Source: Parabacteroides sp.
GTDB taxonomy: Bacteria > Bacteroidota > Bacteroidia > Bacteroidales > Tannerellaceae
Reading direction: 5' to 3'
DNA: 64,000 nucleotides
NCBI GenBank assembly: GCA_017937385.1
Contig: JAGBDR010000009.1
Span: forward strand, 1 to 64,000
Below are positions 33,659 through 43,258 of the stretch, one piece after another; within the stretch, counting starts at the first letter, position 1, and every line of letters starts with the position of its first letter. The notes below the pieces were generated by a model. That model made no database searches. It worked only from the letters and a program-made list of their open reading frames with translations, and was not told the origin of the DNA. A program made the position numbers and the translations under genes.

Positions 33659-33883
33659 TGTGTCGAAAGGCGCTATAGGCGCCTCGCATAATAGCCCCAG
33701 GTTTTAACCTAGGGGAGATGTACCCCTCCCGTTGTGTTTGTACCCTGTAAGGGTACTGCAATGAATATAAGTCTTTTACGTATAGCAGCACCCTTACAGG
33801 GTGTTAACGGGGTGAGGGAACATAAGTCCCGGGGTTGAAACCCCGGGCTATTATGCGAAGCGCCTACAGCGCTTTTCGACACA
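33659..33883. repeat. MITE-like 225-nt inverted-repeat element
   Basis: The first 39 nt (from TGTGTCGAAA to AATAGCCC) match the reverse complement of the last 39 nt at 36 of 39 positions. Inside, CCCTGTAAGGGT (about 33743-33754) faces its inverse ACCCTTACAGGG (about 33790-33801), so the whole element can fold into one long hairpin; the right arm also holds CCCGGGGTTGAAACCCCGGG. No open frame fills it. This is the build of a miniature transposable element or compound REP. Confidence 0.85.
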
Positions 33884-33910
33884 GTGCCTTCTTCCTATTC
33901 GTATTCTACA

Positions 33911-35083
33911 TTACTGTTCTACATAAAGAATCACAGCACGGTTCCATTCCGGTTTATCGAAAGGAGGCTCCTTATCACCTACCCATTCCACAATAACCCT
34001 GTCACGACTGATATTATAGTCGCTAATTAAGATCCGGGCCACATTCTGCGCTCTTTCAGCAGAAAGTTTTTCGTTTATCCGGCTGGTTCCGGTCTTACGG
34101 TCGGTATAACCGATCACACGTACCTTAAACTGCGGGTTATCTTTCAGATATTGTGCAATATTATAAATATTAACGCCTTGATAAGGATCGACTTTCGTTT
34201 GGTTGATCTTAAAGAGGACCACATTGTTTATCAGCGGATTTTCTTCAAACTCCACAACCCTTTCGGTTATCACTTCCGGTTCCGGGCAGTCCGGACAATC
34301 CACAGGACGTTGTGCCAATTCCTGGTTCTGAGCCTGTAATTCATTAATCCGGTTGTTCAACGCATCAATCTCCTGAGGATTCCTCAACTCGGCCTCCGAG
34401 AAAGTAGCCGTCTTACCCAAATTGAAAATCAGACCGGCCGACGCGGTTCCCAAAATATCATAATCCCCACTGCTCTTGACCTGGTTGAACTCGCTTTTCA
34501 CGGCTGTTGCGCCAAACTCGATAGAGAGAATCACCCGGTCGGACAGTTTGAAATTATTGATAATACCGGCATTAAGCGTCATGCCATTCATACGGGTATG
34601 CCCACTCGCATAAGCCGGCTGATTCGTATAGTCCCATCCGAAAGCCCATCCGAAACCGACATAAGGCACCAAACTATACACACGGTTAGAACTATATTTC
34701 ATGAAATAATCCGTCATGCTCCACATCAAATCCGCCTGTACGGTCGCAAACCGGTTTCGAGACTTGATCGTCGCATTATCATTGAACGTATGCAGGTTTG
34801 TCAACCCCGTCCCTTTGATTCGCGTTCCCAAATAGGGATTGATCCATTTGCCGAACTGAATTTCCGGCGCCACAGTAAACCGGCGAAAGAAATCGGCATC
34901 ACTATTTTTATCACCGAAATATATATTGGCGCCAGCACCCGCTCCAATAAACCAATGATCCCAGAAACCATTATTGATAAACGTTGCTTTACGGGCAGGT
35001 TCCAAGCTCTGACCTTCTTTCATTTGAGCAAAAGAAGTCTGTATGATGCTGCAAAGCATCACAATAAACAAATACTTTTTCAT
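33911..35083 (-). CDS. OmpA-family outer-membrane protein
   Basis: A 390-residue protein: signal peptide (MKKYLFIVMLCSIIQTSFAQ), an eight-strand-type beta-barrel (about 40-215, starting FIGAGAGANIYFGD), a short coiled coil (NNRINELQAQNQELAQ), a Cys-Pro hinge (CPDCPEPE), and a C-terminal OmpA peptidoglycan-binding domain with VIGYTDRKTG and NEKLSAERAQNVARIL. It ties the outer membrane to peptidoglycan. The gene is single, preceded by a TAGATTTG box. Residues for diaminopimelate binding (the TD of GYTD and the R of ERAQNV) are present. Confidence 0.93.
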   Translation of the reverse strand: MKKYLFIVMLCSIIQTSFAQMKEGQSLEPARKATFINNGFWDHWFIGAGAGANIYFGDKNSDADFFRRFTVAPEIQFGKWINPYLGTRIKGTGLTNLHTFNDNATIKSRNRFATVQADLMWSMTDYFMKYSSNRVYSLVPYVGFGWAFGWDYTNQPAYASGHTRMNGMTLNAGIINNFKLSDRVILSIEFGATAVKSEFNQVKSSGDYDILGTASAGLIFNLGKTATFSEAELRNPQEIDALNNRINELQAQNQELAQRPVDCPDCPEPEVITERVVEFEENPLINNVVLFKINQTKVDPYQGVNIYNIAQYLKDNPQFKVRVIGYTDRKTGTSRINEKLSAERAQNVARILISDYNISRDRVIVEWVGDKEPPFDKPEWNRAVILYVEQ

Positions 35084-35115
35084 TTGAATAACTTTTAATT
35101 ACACACTTTTTTAAC

Positions 35116-35123
35116 CAAATCTA
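35116..35123 (-). promoter_or_regulatory. Promoter -7 box for the OmpA gene
   Basis: TAGATTTG on the minus strand, 32 nt upstream of the start. Confidence 0.45.
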
Positions 35124-35308
35124 TTATTGCAATAAAGACTATATGTTTTTATGGAATAACAGCAGCATTTTTTATTTTGTTTTCCCCTGATAAAAGTAAA
35201 ACCCAAGCCCTAAGTTTTTTTCAGATTCATTAGCAGTTAACCCAAAAGCAATATAGATAATCCCACACATTTTCGATACAAAATCATTCTTTTCATAGCA
35301 TACATTAA

Positions 35309-35344
35309 GTGCGATTACCCAGATCTGATCCAAGGTAATCGCAC
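35309..35344 (-). terminator. Stem-loop at the end of the SusC-SusD-phosphoesterase operon
   Basis: GTGCGATTACC (35309-35319) pairs with GGTAATCGCAC (35334-35344) over 14 nt, 31 nt past the phosphoesterase stop. The T-run is poor, so it may be a 3' stabiliser. Confidence 0.55.
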
Positions 35345-35375
35345 TCATTCTAATTCAATATCGAAATCCAGAAAA

Positions 35376-36551
35376 TTATTTTGCCGTATATGACTTTTTG
35401 GTAATAACTTTACCATCCAAATCAAATACAGCCAGATTCATCTGATCACCATCCGTTTCCACGGAAACGACACTATTATTTGAATTCACCAATACCGGAA
35501 ATTTGATACTGCCACTCGGTTCCTCATACTTGTTCCGATGAAGATGTCCACATAGCATCAGATCTATTCCAAGTTCATTCAAAATAGGAACAAATTTCTT
35601 TAAGACGTCTTTCTGTCCATGCCAAATAGTAAGATCGGCAGAAGGAGGCATATGTGCAATGACAACTTTAAACTTAGCTTGCTTGAAATCTTCATTTTTA
35701 TATAACTCTTTCATCCACTCCACCTGATCCGTACGATAGCCGTCATAATCGGTAATACCGCTGTATTCTATATCAGAATCCGGTTTGTCTTCCCCTGTAT
35801 CCAACATAATGAAACATACAGGTCCCTGTCTGAAAAGATAATACAAAAACGGTTCTTTGGGTGAAAAATATTTCTGAAACGAAGTAGCGAACTCACCACG
35901 GGTTTCATGGTTTCCACGAGCATAATACATAGGTTTCTCCGATGCAAACAGATCGATACTTTCTTTCATAAATCCATTAAAAATTGTTTGTTCGTCCTTA
36001 AATTCCGAAACCATATCTCCATTGAAAATAATCAAGTCTTTATCCTTGTAGTTCGCATGAGCCAACAATTTCGTTATAATGTTTTCACGTCCATGAATAT
36101 CATTAATCATAGCAAAAGAAGTCTCTTTCTTACCCGGATCGCACGTTGTGAACGTCAAGGCTTTCTTTTTGTAAACATCCGATGCAGCTACACGCCCATA
36201 TATGACATGAATACCTTCATGAGACAACACTTCCTGAGAATAAATACGATACCGGTAAGTAGTTCCGGGTGTCAACGTTTTCACTTTCACAGCATGAAGC
36301 AAAGATGTATTCTTAACCCCATTAGTTGTATCAAAATATTTAGGTCGTTCTTCCCCATAATAATGAGTTCCATCATTCGGAGCCAATTCCACCCAGCCGA
36401 TAGACGGTTTATCCGCTACCCAGACAATCGTAGCTTCATTCTCTTTCACATTCTGCAGATACGGTCCGTAAAGGATTTTTATCTGCGCAGTTGCCACCTG
36501 AGTGGCAACTGTGAGTAAAAGAATAACTATCAAATTTCTAATATACCTCAT
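35376..36551 (-). CDS. Exported calcineurin-like phosphoesterase with purple-acid-phosphatase-type N-domain
   Basis: A 391-residue protein. ATG 36551 gives a signal peptide (MRYIRNLIVILLLTVATQVATAQ); a TTG nine bases upstream is discarded. A fibronectin-III-like domain (about 25-135, LYGPYLQNVKENEATIVWV) precedes a metallophosphoesterase core with its motifs in order: NDIHGR, FNGDMV, ARGNHE, IAHMPP and CGHLHRN. The first motif has N instead of the usual G before D-x-H, and the metal ligands are kept. It is the last gene after SusC and SusD (23-nt gap), so it most likely removes phosphate from the imported ligand in the periplasm. Confidence 0.9.
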   Translation of the reverse strand: MRYIRNLIVILLLTVATQVATAQIKILYGPYLQNVKENEATIVWVADKPSIGWVELAPNDGTHYYGEERPKYFDTTNGVKNTSLLHAVKVKTLTPGTTYRYRIYSQEVLSHEGIHVIYGRVAASDVYKKKALTFTTCDPGKKETSFAMINDIHGRENIITKLLAHANYKDKDLIIFNGDMVSEFKDEQTIFNGFMKESIDLFASEKPMYYARGNHETRGEFATSFQKYFSPKEPFLYYLFRQGPVCFIMLDTGEDKPDSDIEYSGITDYDGYRTDQVEWMKELYKNEDFKQAKFKVVIAHMPPSADLTIWHGQKDVLKKFVPILNELGIDLMLCGHLHRNKYEEPSGSIKFPVLVNSNNSVVSVETDGDQMNLAVFDLDGKVITKKSYTAK

Positions 36552-36574
36552 TGTAAACAAATTTGATTAGTCTA

Positions 36575-38269
36575 TTAATAGCCCTCATTCTGAACCAATT
36601 GAGGATTAGCATCCATTTCCGCTTGCATAATAGGCAGATGGAATTGTTTCTTGTCAAAATAGCGCACTTCGACAAGACGGTCTTCACGCGAAGCATTCAA
36701 ATTGATCACTGCACGACGGTCCGGATCTGGCTCATTATAATCGACAGTACCGCACAAACGGTACAAGTCACCCGGCATAACAGTCTCAGCCACTTTTCTT
36801 CCAGTTTTAGTTCCGTTTTTGTCATACTCATCCCAACGGACAATATCTTCAAAACGGAAACCTTCGCCTGCCAATTCGATTGTGCGTTCCCTTCTTACCA
36901 GTTCACGCACTTTAGCTTGCGTATCATATTTAGAGCGGTCAACTGCGATATGGCCTCCGCGCAAACGCAACTGGTCAATGATATTCATCGCCTCTTGCAA
37001 ATCCTGGTTCAGTTCAACCAAGCATTCGGCTTTCGTCAACAATATTTCCGCATACCGGAAAATGATCGGACACAAAGCATCATCACCCATGGACGTAGAA
37101 TATTGTCCTTGGTTTGGATACAAATACTTAGCCCATAGCATACCGGTATGAGAAGCATTATCGGCCGCCGTATAATAGTCTTTGTTCGAAGAACCGTTAG
37201 GTAACGTCTTATCAAGCGTATTGAAAATCCGAGGTATATTATTACGACCGATCCAATCCAATCCGGAATAGATAACCGTATTTTTCAATCGTGGATCACG
37301 ATTGTAGAACGGATGAACCGGATCATAACCGGAACCTGGCTCATCAATCATTTTGCCATCTGCCATTTCAAACATATCGACCATATTTTGAGTCGGGACA
37401 AAAGAGGCCCAACCCCCATCCGAATTATTATAAAAACGAATCACGTCACCATATTTATAAGTCGTTTGAACATGTTCGTAAGTACAAATAATTTCCTTCG
37501 AATTCTGTCCGGCCATAGAAAACATATTCAGAAAATCAGGATCCAATTCATACTGGTTCAATGCTATCACTTTATTGGCAGCATCCAGGGCCTCCGAATA
37601 ATTTCCCCACAACAAATTGAAACGGGCAATCATCGAAAGGACTGTTCCTTTGGCAATACGCCCTTTTTCAGCCGGCTTCTCCGCTATATGTTCAGCACTC
37701 CACTTCAAGTCATCCAAAGCATGTTCTTTTACCTTTGCTTCCGGTTCACGTGGAAGTTTGGCATCGTCAGCCGTTGCAGGAACAAAGTCCATGATAACAG
37801 CATCTCCATACCAAGTTGCCAGATAAGCATGGCTATATCCCCGAATGGCCCGTACTTGTGCCAAGAAATCATTCTTTTGAGCTTCCGTCATAGCAGAAGC
37901 CGGAACCAAATCGATATTTTCAATTACAAAATTACACCGGCGTATCGTTTCATACTGTCTCCAATAATTCGGAGCAGCAGTAGGAGAAACACTACCTCTT
38001 CCCATGTTTCTCATATTAGAAGCGTTCGTATAATTGAAGCCTATATCTGAATAACTGTCTTCATAAAAGATAAACTTCGATCCGACGTAATTATTCACCC
38101 ACCAATTATAGGAAGCCGTCACAGCAGCATCGACATCATCGGCCGTTTTCCAAAATATATTGCTTGTCAACTGATCTTTCGGGCTTAAATCAAAGAAATC
38201 ATCACAAGAAGTGAAAACGCTCGCAGTCGCTAAAAGAGCAGCAAAACTTACTATGTTTTTTAGTTTCAT
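36575..38269 (-). CDS. SusD/RagB-family outer-membrane lipoprotein
   Basis: A 564-residue ligand-binding lipoprotein that sits on the SusC-type channel. ATG 38269 is the start: lipoprotein signal MKLKNIVSFAALLATASVFTSC, then CDDFFDLSPKD. TPR-like helices (about 60-330) and the C-terminal region with RYAEILLTKAECLVELN and RRERTIELAGEGFRFEDIVRWDEY are typical of the family. The end FHLPIMQAEMDANPQLVQNEGY is the standard SusD tail. The gene follows susC by 13 nt and precedes the phosphoesterase. The ligand is unknown. Confidence 0.94.
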   Translation of the reverse strand: MKLKNIVSFAALLATASVFTSCDDFFDLSPKDQLTSNIFWKTADDVDAAVTASYNWWVNNYVGSKFIFYEDSYSDIGFNYTNASNMRNMGRGSVSPTAAPNYWRQYETIRRCNFVIENIDLVPASAMTEAQKNDFLAQVRAIRGYSHAYLATWYGDAVIMDFVPATADDAKLPREPEAKVKEHALDDLKWSAEHIAEKPAEKGRIAKGTVLSMIARFNLLWGNYSEALDAANKVIALNQYELDPDFLNMFSMAGQNSKEIICTYEHVQTTYKYGDVIRFYNNSDGGWASFVPTQNMVDMFEMADGKMIDEPGSGYDPVHPFYNRDPRLKNTVIYSGLDWIGRNNIPRIFNTLDKTLPNGSSNKDYYTAADNASHTGMLWAKYLYPNQGQYSTSMGDDALCPIIFRYAEILLTKAECLVELNQDLQEAMNIIDQLRLRGGHIAVDRSKYDTQAKVRELVRRERTIELAGEGFRFEDIVRWDEYDKNGTKTGRKVAETVMPGDLYRLCGTVDYNEPDPDRRAVINLNASREDRLVEVRYFDKKQFHLPIMQAEMDANPQLVQNEGY

Positions 38270-38282
38270 AATCCTAATCCAT

Positions 38283-41200
38283 TTAAAATGTGACATTAAT
38301 ACCAAACGAATGACTTCTGCTTGTCGGATAACCGTCCATATCACCGGAACCGGATTCCGGATCCACATTAAACGGCAGGCTGTCAAAAGTAAATAGGTTT
38401 TCTCCCGTGTAATACAGACGTACATTGGCGATACCCAATTTATTCGTAACAGATTTCGGCAAAGTGTAACCAAAATTGATATTCTTGAGACGCAAATAAT
38501 CCGTATTCATACACCAGAAAGAGGAACGTACACGATCAGGGGCACTGATCGAGCTTTCTTCCAAGAACATACGCGGCCAATCGGTATTCTTGTTTTCAGG
38601 CGTCCAAGCATCAAGCCAACACGTATTCGGATGAGATGTATCACCGACAAACAAACCAGCTGCCTCTTTTGTGAAATAACGATTTGTCCCTGTCACACCT
38701 TGCATGAATACAGACAAATCGAAGTTTTTCCATCCTGCACTCAATGTCAAACCAAAAGTCGTTTTAGGCTGTTGGGAGCCTTTCAACACACGGTCCTTGT
38801 CGGTCAATTTACCATCTCCGTTAGCATCTTTGATTCGGAAATCTCCCCCTTTGAATGGTAGAGACCAAGGATTTCCATATTGCTTTTCATACGCAGCGGC
38901 TTCCTCATCGCTCTGGAACAATCCGTCTACCTCATACACATAAAATGATTCGTATGGCGAACCTACTCGGTTAATCATATAACCATCTATGATTTCATTC
39001 ACACCGGCCAAATCAAGCAACCGGTTCTTGTTATAAGAGAAATTCGCATTGATGCCCATTTTCCAGTCTTTATTGAAGGAATGGTTCCAAGCAAAACTGG
39101 CCTCAATACCACTATTACGCAAAGCCCCTTTGTTGTCCTGATAAGTTCCGGATATACCAAACGTATCGGAAACAGGGATATTCATAATAATATCGGTAGT
39201 CTTACGATTGTAATATTCAAGGCTCAACATGAAATCATTCAAGAAATTCGCATCAAAACCGATTCCCCAGTTCGTAGACTTTTCCCAAGAAATAGTTGTC
39301 ACTTTATGGCTTACAACCGTGATACCCTGATGGACTGTGCCCCCGAACGGGAAGTTCTTTCCGATATATAAAGTAGGCAAATACGGATAATACTCTCCCT
39401 CCACTGCATCCTGGTTTCCGAGCAATCCCCAAGACCCTCTGATCTTCAAAGACTGCAACCATCCTTTCGTGCTTTCCATGAAGTTTTCCTCCGAAATACG
39501 CCAACCGGCAGAGAATGAAGGGAAATACCCCCAACGGAAACCATCAGCAAAACGAGAAGAGGCATCCGCACGGAAATTGGCTTCCAACAGATATTTACCC
39601 TGATAGTCATAGTTGAGACGTCCGAAATAAGACAATAAGGCCAATTCGCGGGAATAACCACTATTCGTCTGCGTTGCCGAATCACCACCATTCAAATCGG
39701 TAACGTCGCTATTCGGAAAATTCTTTCTGAAAGCTTTCAATTCCCGATTGTCATACTTTTCGACCTTATAACCGGCCATTGCTTTGAAGTGATGATCCTG
39801 ATTGAAGACCTTATCATAATTCACCAACGCATCCAACGTATATCGGCTCCATCTGTTAAGTGTTTCCGTCAATTGATCCGGTCCATGATAGTTCACCTCA
39901 TCATACCAACACTCTTTACGATAATCTTTCGTTTCTTTGATATCTGTCACATAAGCACCCTGCAACGTAAAGGTCAGTCCATCCAAAATATGATAGTCAA
40001 AGGCCAATACACCCGAAAAATTCTGCTGCAAATAATTCACTTTGCTATCAATGTCCAACCAAGCCACCGGATTTCCATCCGAGATAGAGCCATAAGAACC
40101 ATCTTCTTTTTTATAAGGAATCCACGGAGCCATACGAGCAGCCTGACGTATAAGCTGACCGGAACCACCTCCATACGAAGCATTCGGATTGGAATATTGA
40201 TTATGGATAAAAGCCATGTTGGTGCGCATCGTAAACTTATCCGACAATTTGATATCCAGATTCGTACGCATATTAAACTGTTGGCGGTCCGAGTTTCTCA
40301 TCGTTCCTTCTTGTCCCAAAAATCCGGCAGAAGCCATATACTTCACATCTTCGGAACCACCACTCACATTCAGGTTGTGCTTGTGCATGAATCCCGTACG
40401 GAATATATAGTCCAACCACTTGGTATTGGGATGTCCGTATGGATCAGAACCATCTTTAAACAAACGGATGTCTTCATCCGTAAAACGAGGCGAAGCCCCT
40501 GTTTGTCCCAACAATTCATTATACAGACGGGCATAATCGTAAGAATCCAACCTTTCAATCAGAGTCGATACATTAGAGAGACTGACATTCCCATTATAAG
40601 AAACTGTCGCTTTTCCAGATTTACCGCGTTTGGTCGTAACCAAAATCACACCATTGGCTGCCTTCGAACCATAAATAGCGGCAGATGCTGCATCTTTCAA
40701 AACCGATATGGACTCGATATCGTTAGGATCAATCGAATCGAATGTTCCTGTTTCAATCCCATCTACCAATATATATGGGTTGGCATTGTTCAGTGTTCCG
40801 ACACCACGCACACGGATAGTCGATCCGTCACGTCCCGGAGTACCAGAACCGGACGTTATCGTAACCCCCGGAGTCAATCCTTGAAGAGCAGAAGAGACAT
40901 TCGTCACCGGTCGGTTGATCAATTCGTCTTTATTGATCGTACTCACCGCACCTGTCAGATTTACTTTGGTTTGTGTACCATATCCGACAACCACTACCTC
41001 ATCCAGATTCTGTGTATCTTCGTGAATCGTAATCTTATACTCATTTTTTCCCTTTACCACAGTAACCTCCTGATCGACAAAACCGATATAGGAAATTACC
41101 AATGTTACACCGTCTTCAACACCTTCCAAGGTAAAATCTCCCTCGACATTTGTCACCGTACCAATACCGGAACTTCCTTTCACAATGACATTTGCCCCGA

Positions 41201-41378
41201 TAACAGGAAGACCGGTATTATCGAAAACCGTTCCTTTGATTGTCCGTTTGATTTGTTGAACACTGGCTAAAGACACGTAATCCGTCTTTGTATTGCTACT
41301 TGATTCATTTACTGCCACTACTGGCGATGTTGCGATCCAAAATACAGCTAATGTCGCAACTGGTATCTTTCTATTCAT
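38283..41378 (-). CDS. SusC/RagA-family TonB-linked outer-membrane transporter
   Basis: A 1031-residue TonB-dependent channel. Signal peptide from MNRKIPVATL (ATG 41378; an in-frame ATG at 41387 is possible). A carboxypeptidase-D-like domain (about 45-125: GTVFDNTGLPVIGANV) comes first, then the Sus-type TonB box region DEVVVVGYGTQTKVNLTGAV, plug domain and 22-strand barrel ending in SFGINVTF. It imports a bulky ligand bound by the SusD partner, powered by TonB. It leads a three-gene operon with SusD and a phosphoesterase and no glycoside hydrolase. A long structured leader (to about 41825) precedes it. Confidence 0.94.
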   Translation of the reverse strand: MNRKIPVATLAVFWIATSPVVAVNESSSNTKTDYVSLASVQQIKRTIKGTVFDNTGLPVIGANVIVKGSSGIGTVTNVEGDFTLEGVEDGVTLVISYIGFVDQEVTVVKGKNEYKITIHEDTQNLDEVVVVGYGTQTKVNLTGAVSTINKDELINRPVTNVSSALQGLTPGVTITSGSGTPGRDGSTIRVRGVGTLNNANPYILVDGIETGTFDSIDPNDIESISVLKDAASAAIYGSKAANGVILVTTKRGKSGKATVSYNGNVSLSNVSTLIERLDSYDYARLYNELLGQTGASPRFTDEDIRLFKDGSDPYGHPNTKWLDYIFRTGFMHKHNLNVSGGSEDVKYMASAGFLGQEGTMRNSDRQQFNMRTNLDIKLSDKFTMRTNMAFIHNQYSNPNASYGGGSGQLIRQAARMAPWIPYKKEDGSYGSISDGNPVAWLDIDSKVNYLQQNFSGVLAFDYHILDGLTFTLQGAYVTDIKETKDYRKECWYDEVNYHGPDQLTETLNRWSRYTLDALVNYDKVFNQDHHFKAMAGYKVEKYDNRELKAFRKNFPNSDVTDLNGGDSATQTNSGYSRELALLSYFGRLNYDYQGKYLLEANFRADASSRFADGFRWGYFPSFSAGWRISEENFMESTKGWLQSLKIRGSWGLLGNQDAVEGEYYPYLPTLYIGKNFPFGGTVHQGITVVSHKVTTISWEKSTNWGIGFDANFLNDFMLSLEYYNRKTTDIIMNIPVSDTFGISGTYQDNKGALRNSGIEASFAWNHSFNKDWKMGINANFSYNKNRLLDLAGVNEIIDGYMINRVGSPYESFYVYEVDGLFQSDEEAAAYEKQYGNPWSLPFKGGDFRIKDANGDGKLTDKDRVLKGSQQPKTTFGLTLSAGWKNFDLSVFMQGVTGTNRYFTKEAAGLFVGDTSHPNTCWLDAWTPENKNTDWPRMFLEESSISAPDRVRSSFWCMNTDYLRLKNINFGYTLPKSVTNKLGIANVRLYYTGENLFTFDSLPFNVDPESGSGDMDGYPTSRSHSFGINVTF

Positions 41379-41387
41379 ACCATACAA

Positions 41388-41830
41388 TTTTTATTAGTAT
41401 TATAAAATCAGCTAACTTTTAACCGGATACGATATATCCGGTCACGACACGCCAACCCTATCGGGTCGCGTTCCCGACCCAACATTTTAATTCTTCATAA
41501 GCATTCGTTTTTAAAATTACACAAAGAAATCTGCATTGAACTGTTCGAAACAATCCAATGTATACGTTATATATGTACTCGATTAATTCTCTGTTTAGAT
41601 CATCAACAGAAACGATAAATAATGATAAGATATTCTTTGGTGTACCAAAGAATATTTCTCCTTGTAAGGCAAGGAGAAACTCCGGTTAACAACGCGATAT
41701 AATCCTATTTTTTTAGCAAAAAGAAATTCCAAGCCTTGCCATCTTTCAAGGACATAATTGCGACATCCCGCATATTTTGCCAAAACCGTACGACTGAATT
41801 TCATTTGCTTTCTATTAAATTATTTTTCCA
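41388..41830 (-). promoter_or_regulatory. Long structured leader of susC
   Basis: If the promoter at 41831-41860 is right, the mRNA has about 440 nt before susC. It can form three hairpins: ATATTCTTTGGT/ACCAAAGAATAT (41630-41655), TTTCTCCTTG/CAAGGAGAAA (41655-41679) and GGGTCG/CGACCC (about 41464-41480). A 69-codon minus-strand frame (41595-41804) starts about 20 nt after the predicted transcript start; I do not recognise it and it may be chance or a leader peptide. Confidence 0.5.
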
Positions 41831-41860
41831 CAAATATAAAACATTTTTATCAAAAGCAAA
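41831..41860 (-). promoter_or_regulatory. Promoter upstream of the susC leader
   Basis: Minus strand TTTG (41860-41857), 18 nt, TATATTTG (41838-41831): near-consensus Bacteroidetes promoter directed at susC. Confidence 0.55.
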
Positions 41861-41898
41861 CAAAAACTTTCCAAAACTTCCTCAACACCCTTATTTTT

Positions 41899-43149
41899 TT
41901 AGAATTTCTTTATCAGGAAAGACGGATTTACCCGCAGATAGATGCCGGCGGAAAAGCTGGTTTGGGCGAATGATTTATAGCCGTTTTGATCTGTGCCGCG
42001 AAAAACGACAGGGAGATGTTCGTATATATCCAGGTCGATGCCAAGCGAGAAACCTTTTGCCAACTCGCGCGAATACTCCAAACCCAGGTATAATTGGGAA
42101 GGATTGTCGAAAGTAAGGCCCTCTTTGAAGGTTGAGACCGCGCCATAAAACGGACTGCCGAACATCGATATAAACTGATGGCATTTCCAATAGGAAGTCT
42201 TCACACGGAAATCATAGATATCGGCAGACGCACGGGCATATACACCGGAACCGTTATCAAAAGTCCACAACGTACCGGCTTGCTGATAATAGCCCGCCAC
42301 ATCCAACTCCACATTTACCCGTTTGAATATCTTATGTCCGGTGTTCCATACGCCTCCAACTCCGACGGAGCCGTTCATCAAGGTCTGGACAGAATTAGTC
42401 CGGATCGTATCGATCTCGCCTCCCCGATGCTGGGCTAATGCTTGCAAAGGTGCGTAGAAATGGAAACGGGAATCCGGATCGTTGAATTTGAAGCGGGTAG
42501 ACAAACCGAATGTAAAAGCTTCCTGATGGACGTCGTTCTTGAAAATAAAGCTTTCCCAATTCACCCATGCATCCAAGTCGAACCGGCGGGAATTATACAG
42601 CAACTGCAATCCCATCTCCGGATCGGCAATCAGATTCAACTCCGGACTATACAACGGCTCTATCAGATTGTGGTTGGCCGCTCCATACAGATCGCCCAAC
42701 ACGATATCTACATGATCGGACAAAGCGACATGTGCCCGGAACCAGGGAAGCGCATGAAAACCTTTCTGATGCTGGGCTCCTTTCCAACGTGCAATGTCCT
42801 GATAAGCCATATTCGGATAGCGGTTGGCTCCCCAGAAACGTTGCAGGTGCACACCGGCTTCGAGTTTCAATATTTCCAACGGATAATAGACCGCTTTCGC
42901 CTGCAACCAAAGCCCCGGAAGCGTATAGCCTTTCGTAAACGAACCGGTATACTCATTATCCTTAAAGAAACTCAGGTTATCTATTTCGACCGAAAGTTCA
43001 CCTTTCTTCCCCGGATCGATCCGGTAATCCGTCTTGAAAACGCGGTCCGGAATCTGGGCGTGAAGTGCCGGTACAAATGAAATTCCCGCCCAACAGAACA
43101 GGAAACACAAACTGGTACGCAAACAGGAAATATTCAAAACTCTTTTCAT
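41899..43149 (-). CDS. Predicted outer-membrane beta-barrel protein
   Basis: A 416-residue protein starting MKRVLNISCLRTSLCFLFCWAG (ATG 43149; a TTG at 43179 lies upstream of the promoter and is rejected) with signal cleavage near ALHAQ. The rest alternates aromatic/polar beta strands (AGVHLQRFWGANRY, LGLEYSRELAKGFSLGIDLDIY) and ends in IKKF with a terminal phenylalanine, as in outer-membrane barrels. No family name can be given with confidence. Monocistronic, with a TACGTTTG box upstream. Context gives no clue to its cargo. Confidence 0.75.
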   Translation of the reverse strand: MKRVLNISCLRTSLCFLFCWAGISFVPALHAQIPDRVFKTDYRIDPGKKGELSVEIDNLSFFKDNEYTGSFTKGYTLPGLWLQAKAVYYPLEILKLEAGVHLQRFWGANRYPNMAYQDIARWKGAQHQKGFHALPWFRAHVALSDHVDIVLGDLYGAANHNLIEPLYSPELNLIADPEMGLQLLYNSRRFDLDAWVNWESFIFKNDVHQEAFTFGLSTRFKFNDPDSRFHFYAPLQALAQHRGGEIDTIRTNSVQTLMNGSVGVGGVWNTGHKIFKRVNVELDVAGYYQQAGTLWTFDNGSGVYARASADIYDFRVKTSYWKCHQFISMFGSPFYGAVSTFKEGLTFDNPSQLYLGLEYSRELAKGFSLGIDLDIYEHLPVVFRGTDQNGYKSFAQTSFSAGIYLRVNPSFLIKKF

Positions 43150-43167
43150 CAACTGCAAATTTAAGTG

Positions 43168-43175
43168 CAAACGTA
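43168..43175 (-). promoter_or_regulatory. Promoter -7 box for the barrel protein gene
   Basis: TACGTTTG on the minus strand, 19 nt upstream of the ATG. Confidence 0.5.
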
Positions 43176-43258
43176 ACAATTAAAAAGGAATAATCGAAGA
43201 ACGGGGATATAGAATCTTGTCCATACCCCCGTTCATATCACTTCAAAGCAATTGTTTC

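Noticed and set aside
39789-41270. 493-codon plus-strand frame
   Set aside because: Antisense shadow of susC.
41595-41804. 69-codon minus-strand gene
   Set aside because: No recognisable family; kept only as a possible leader peptide of susC because of its position after the promoter.
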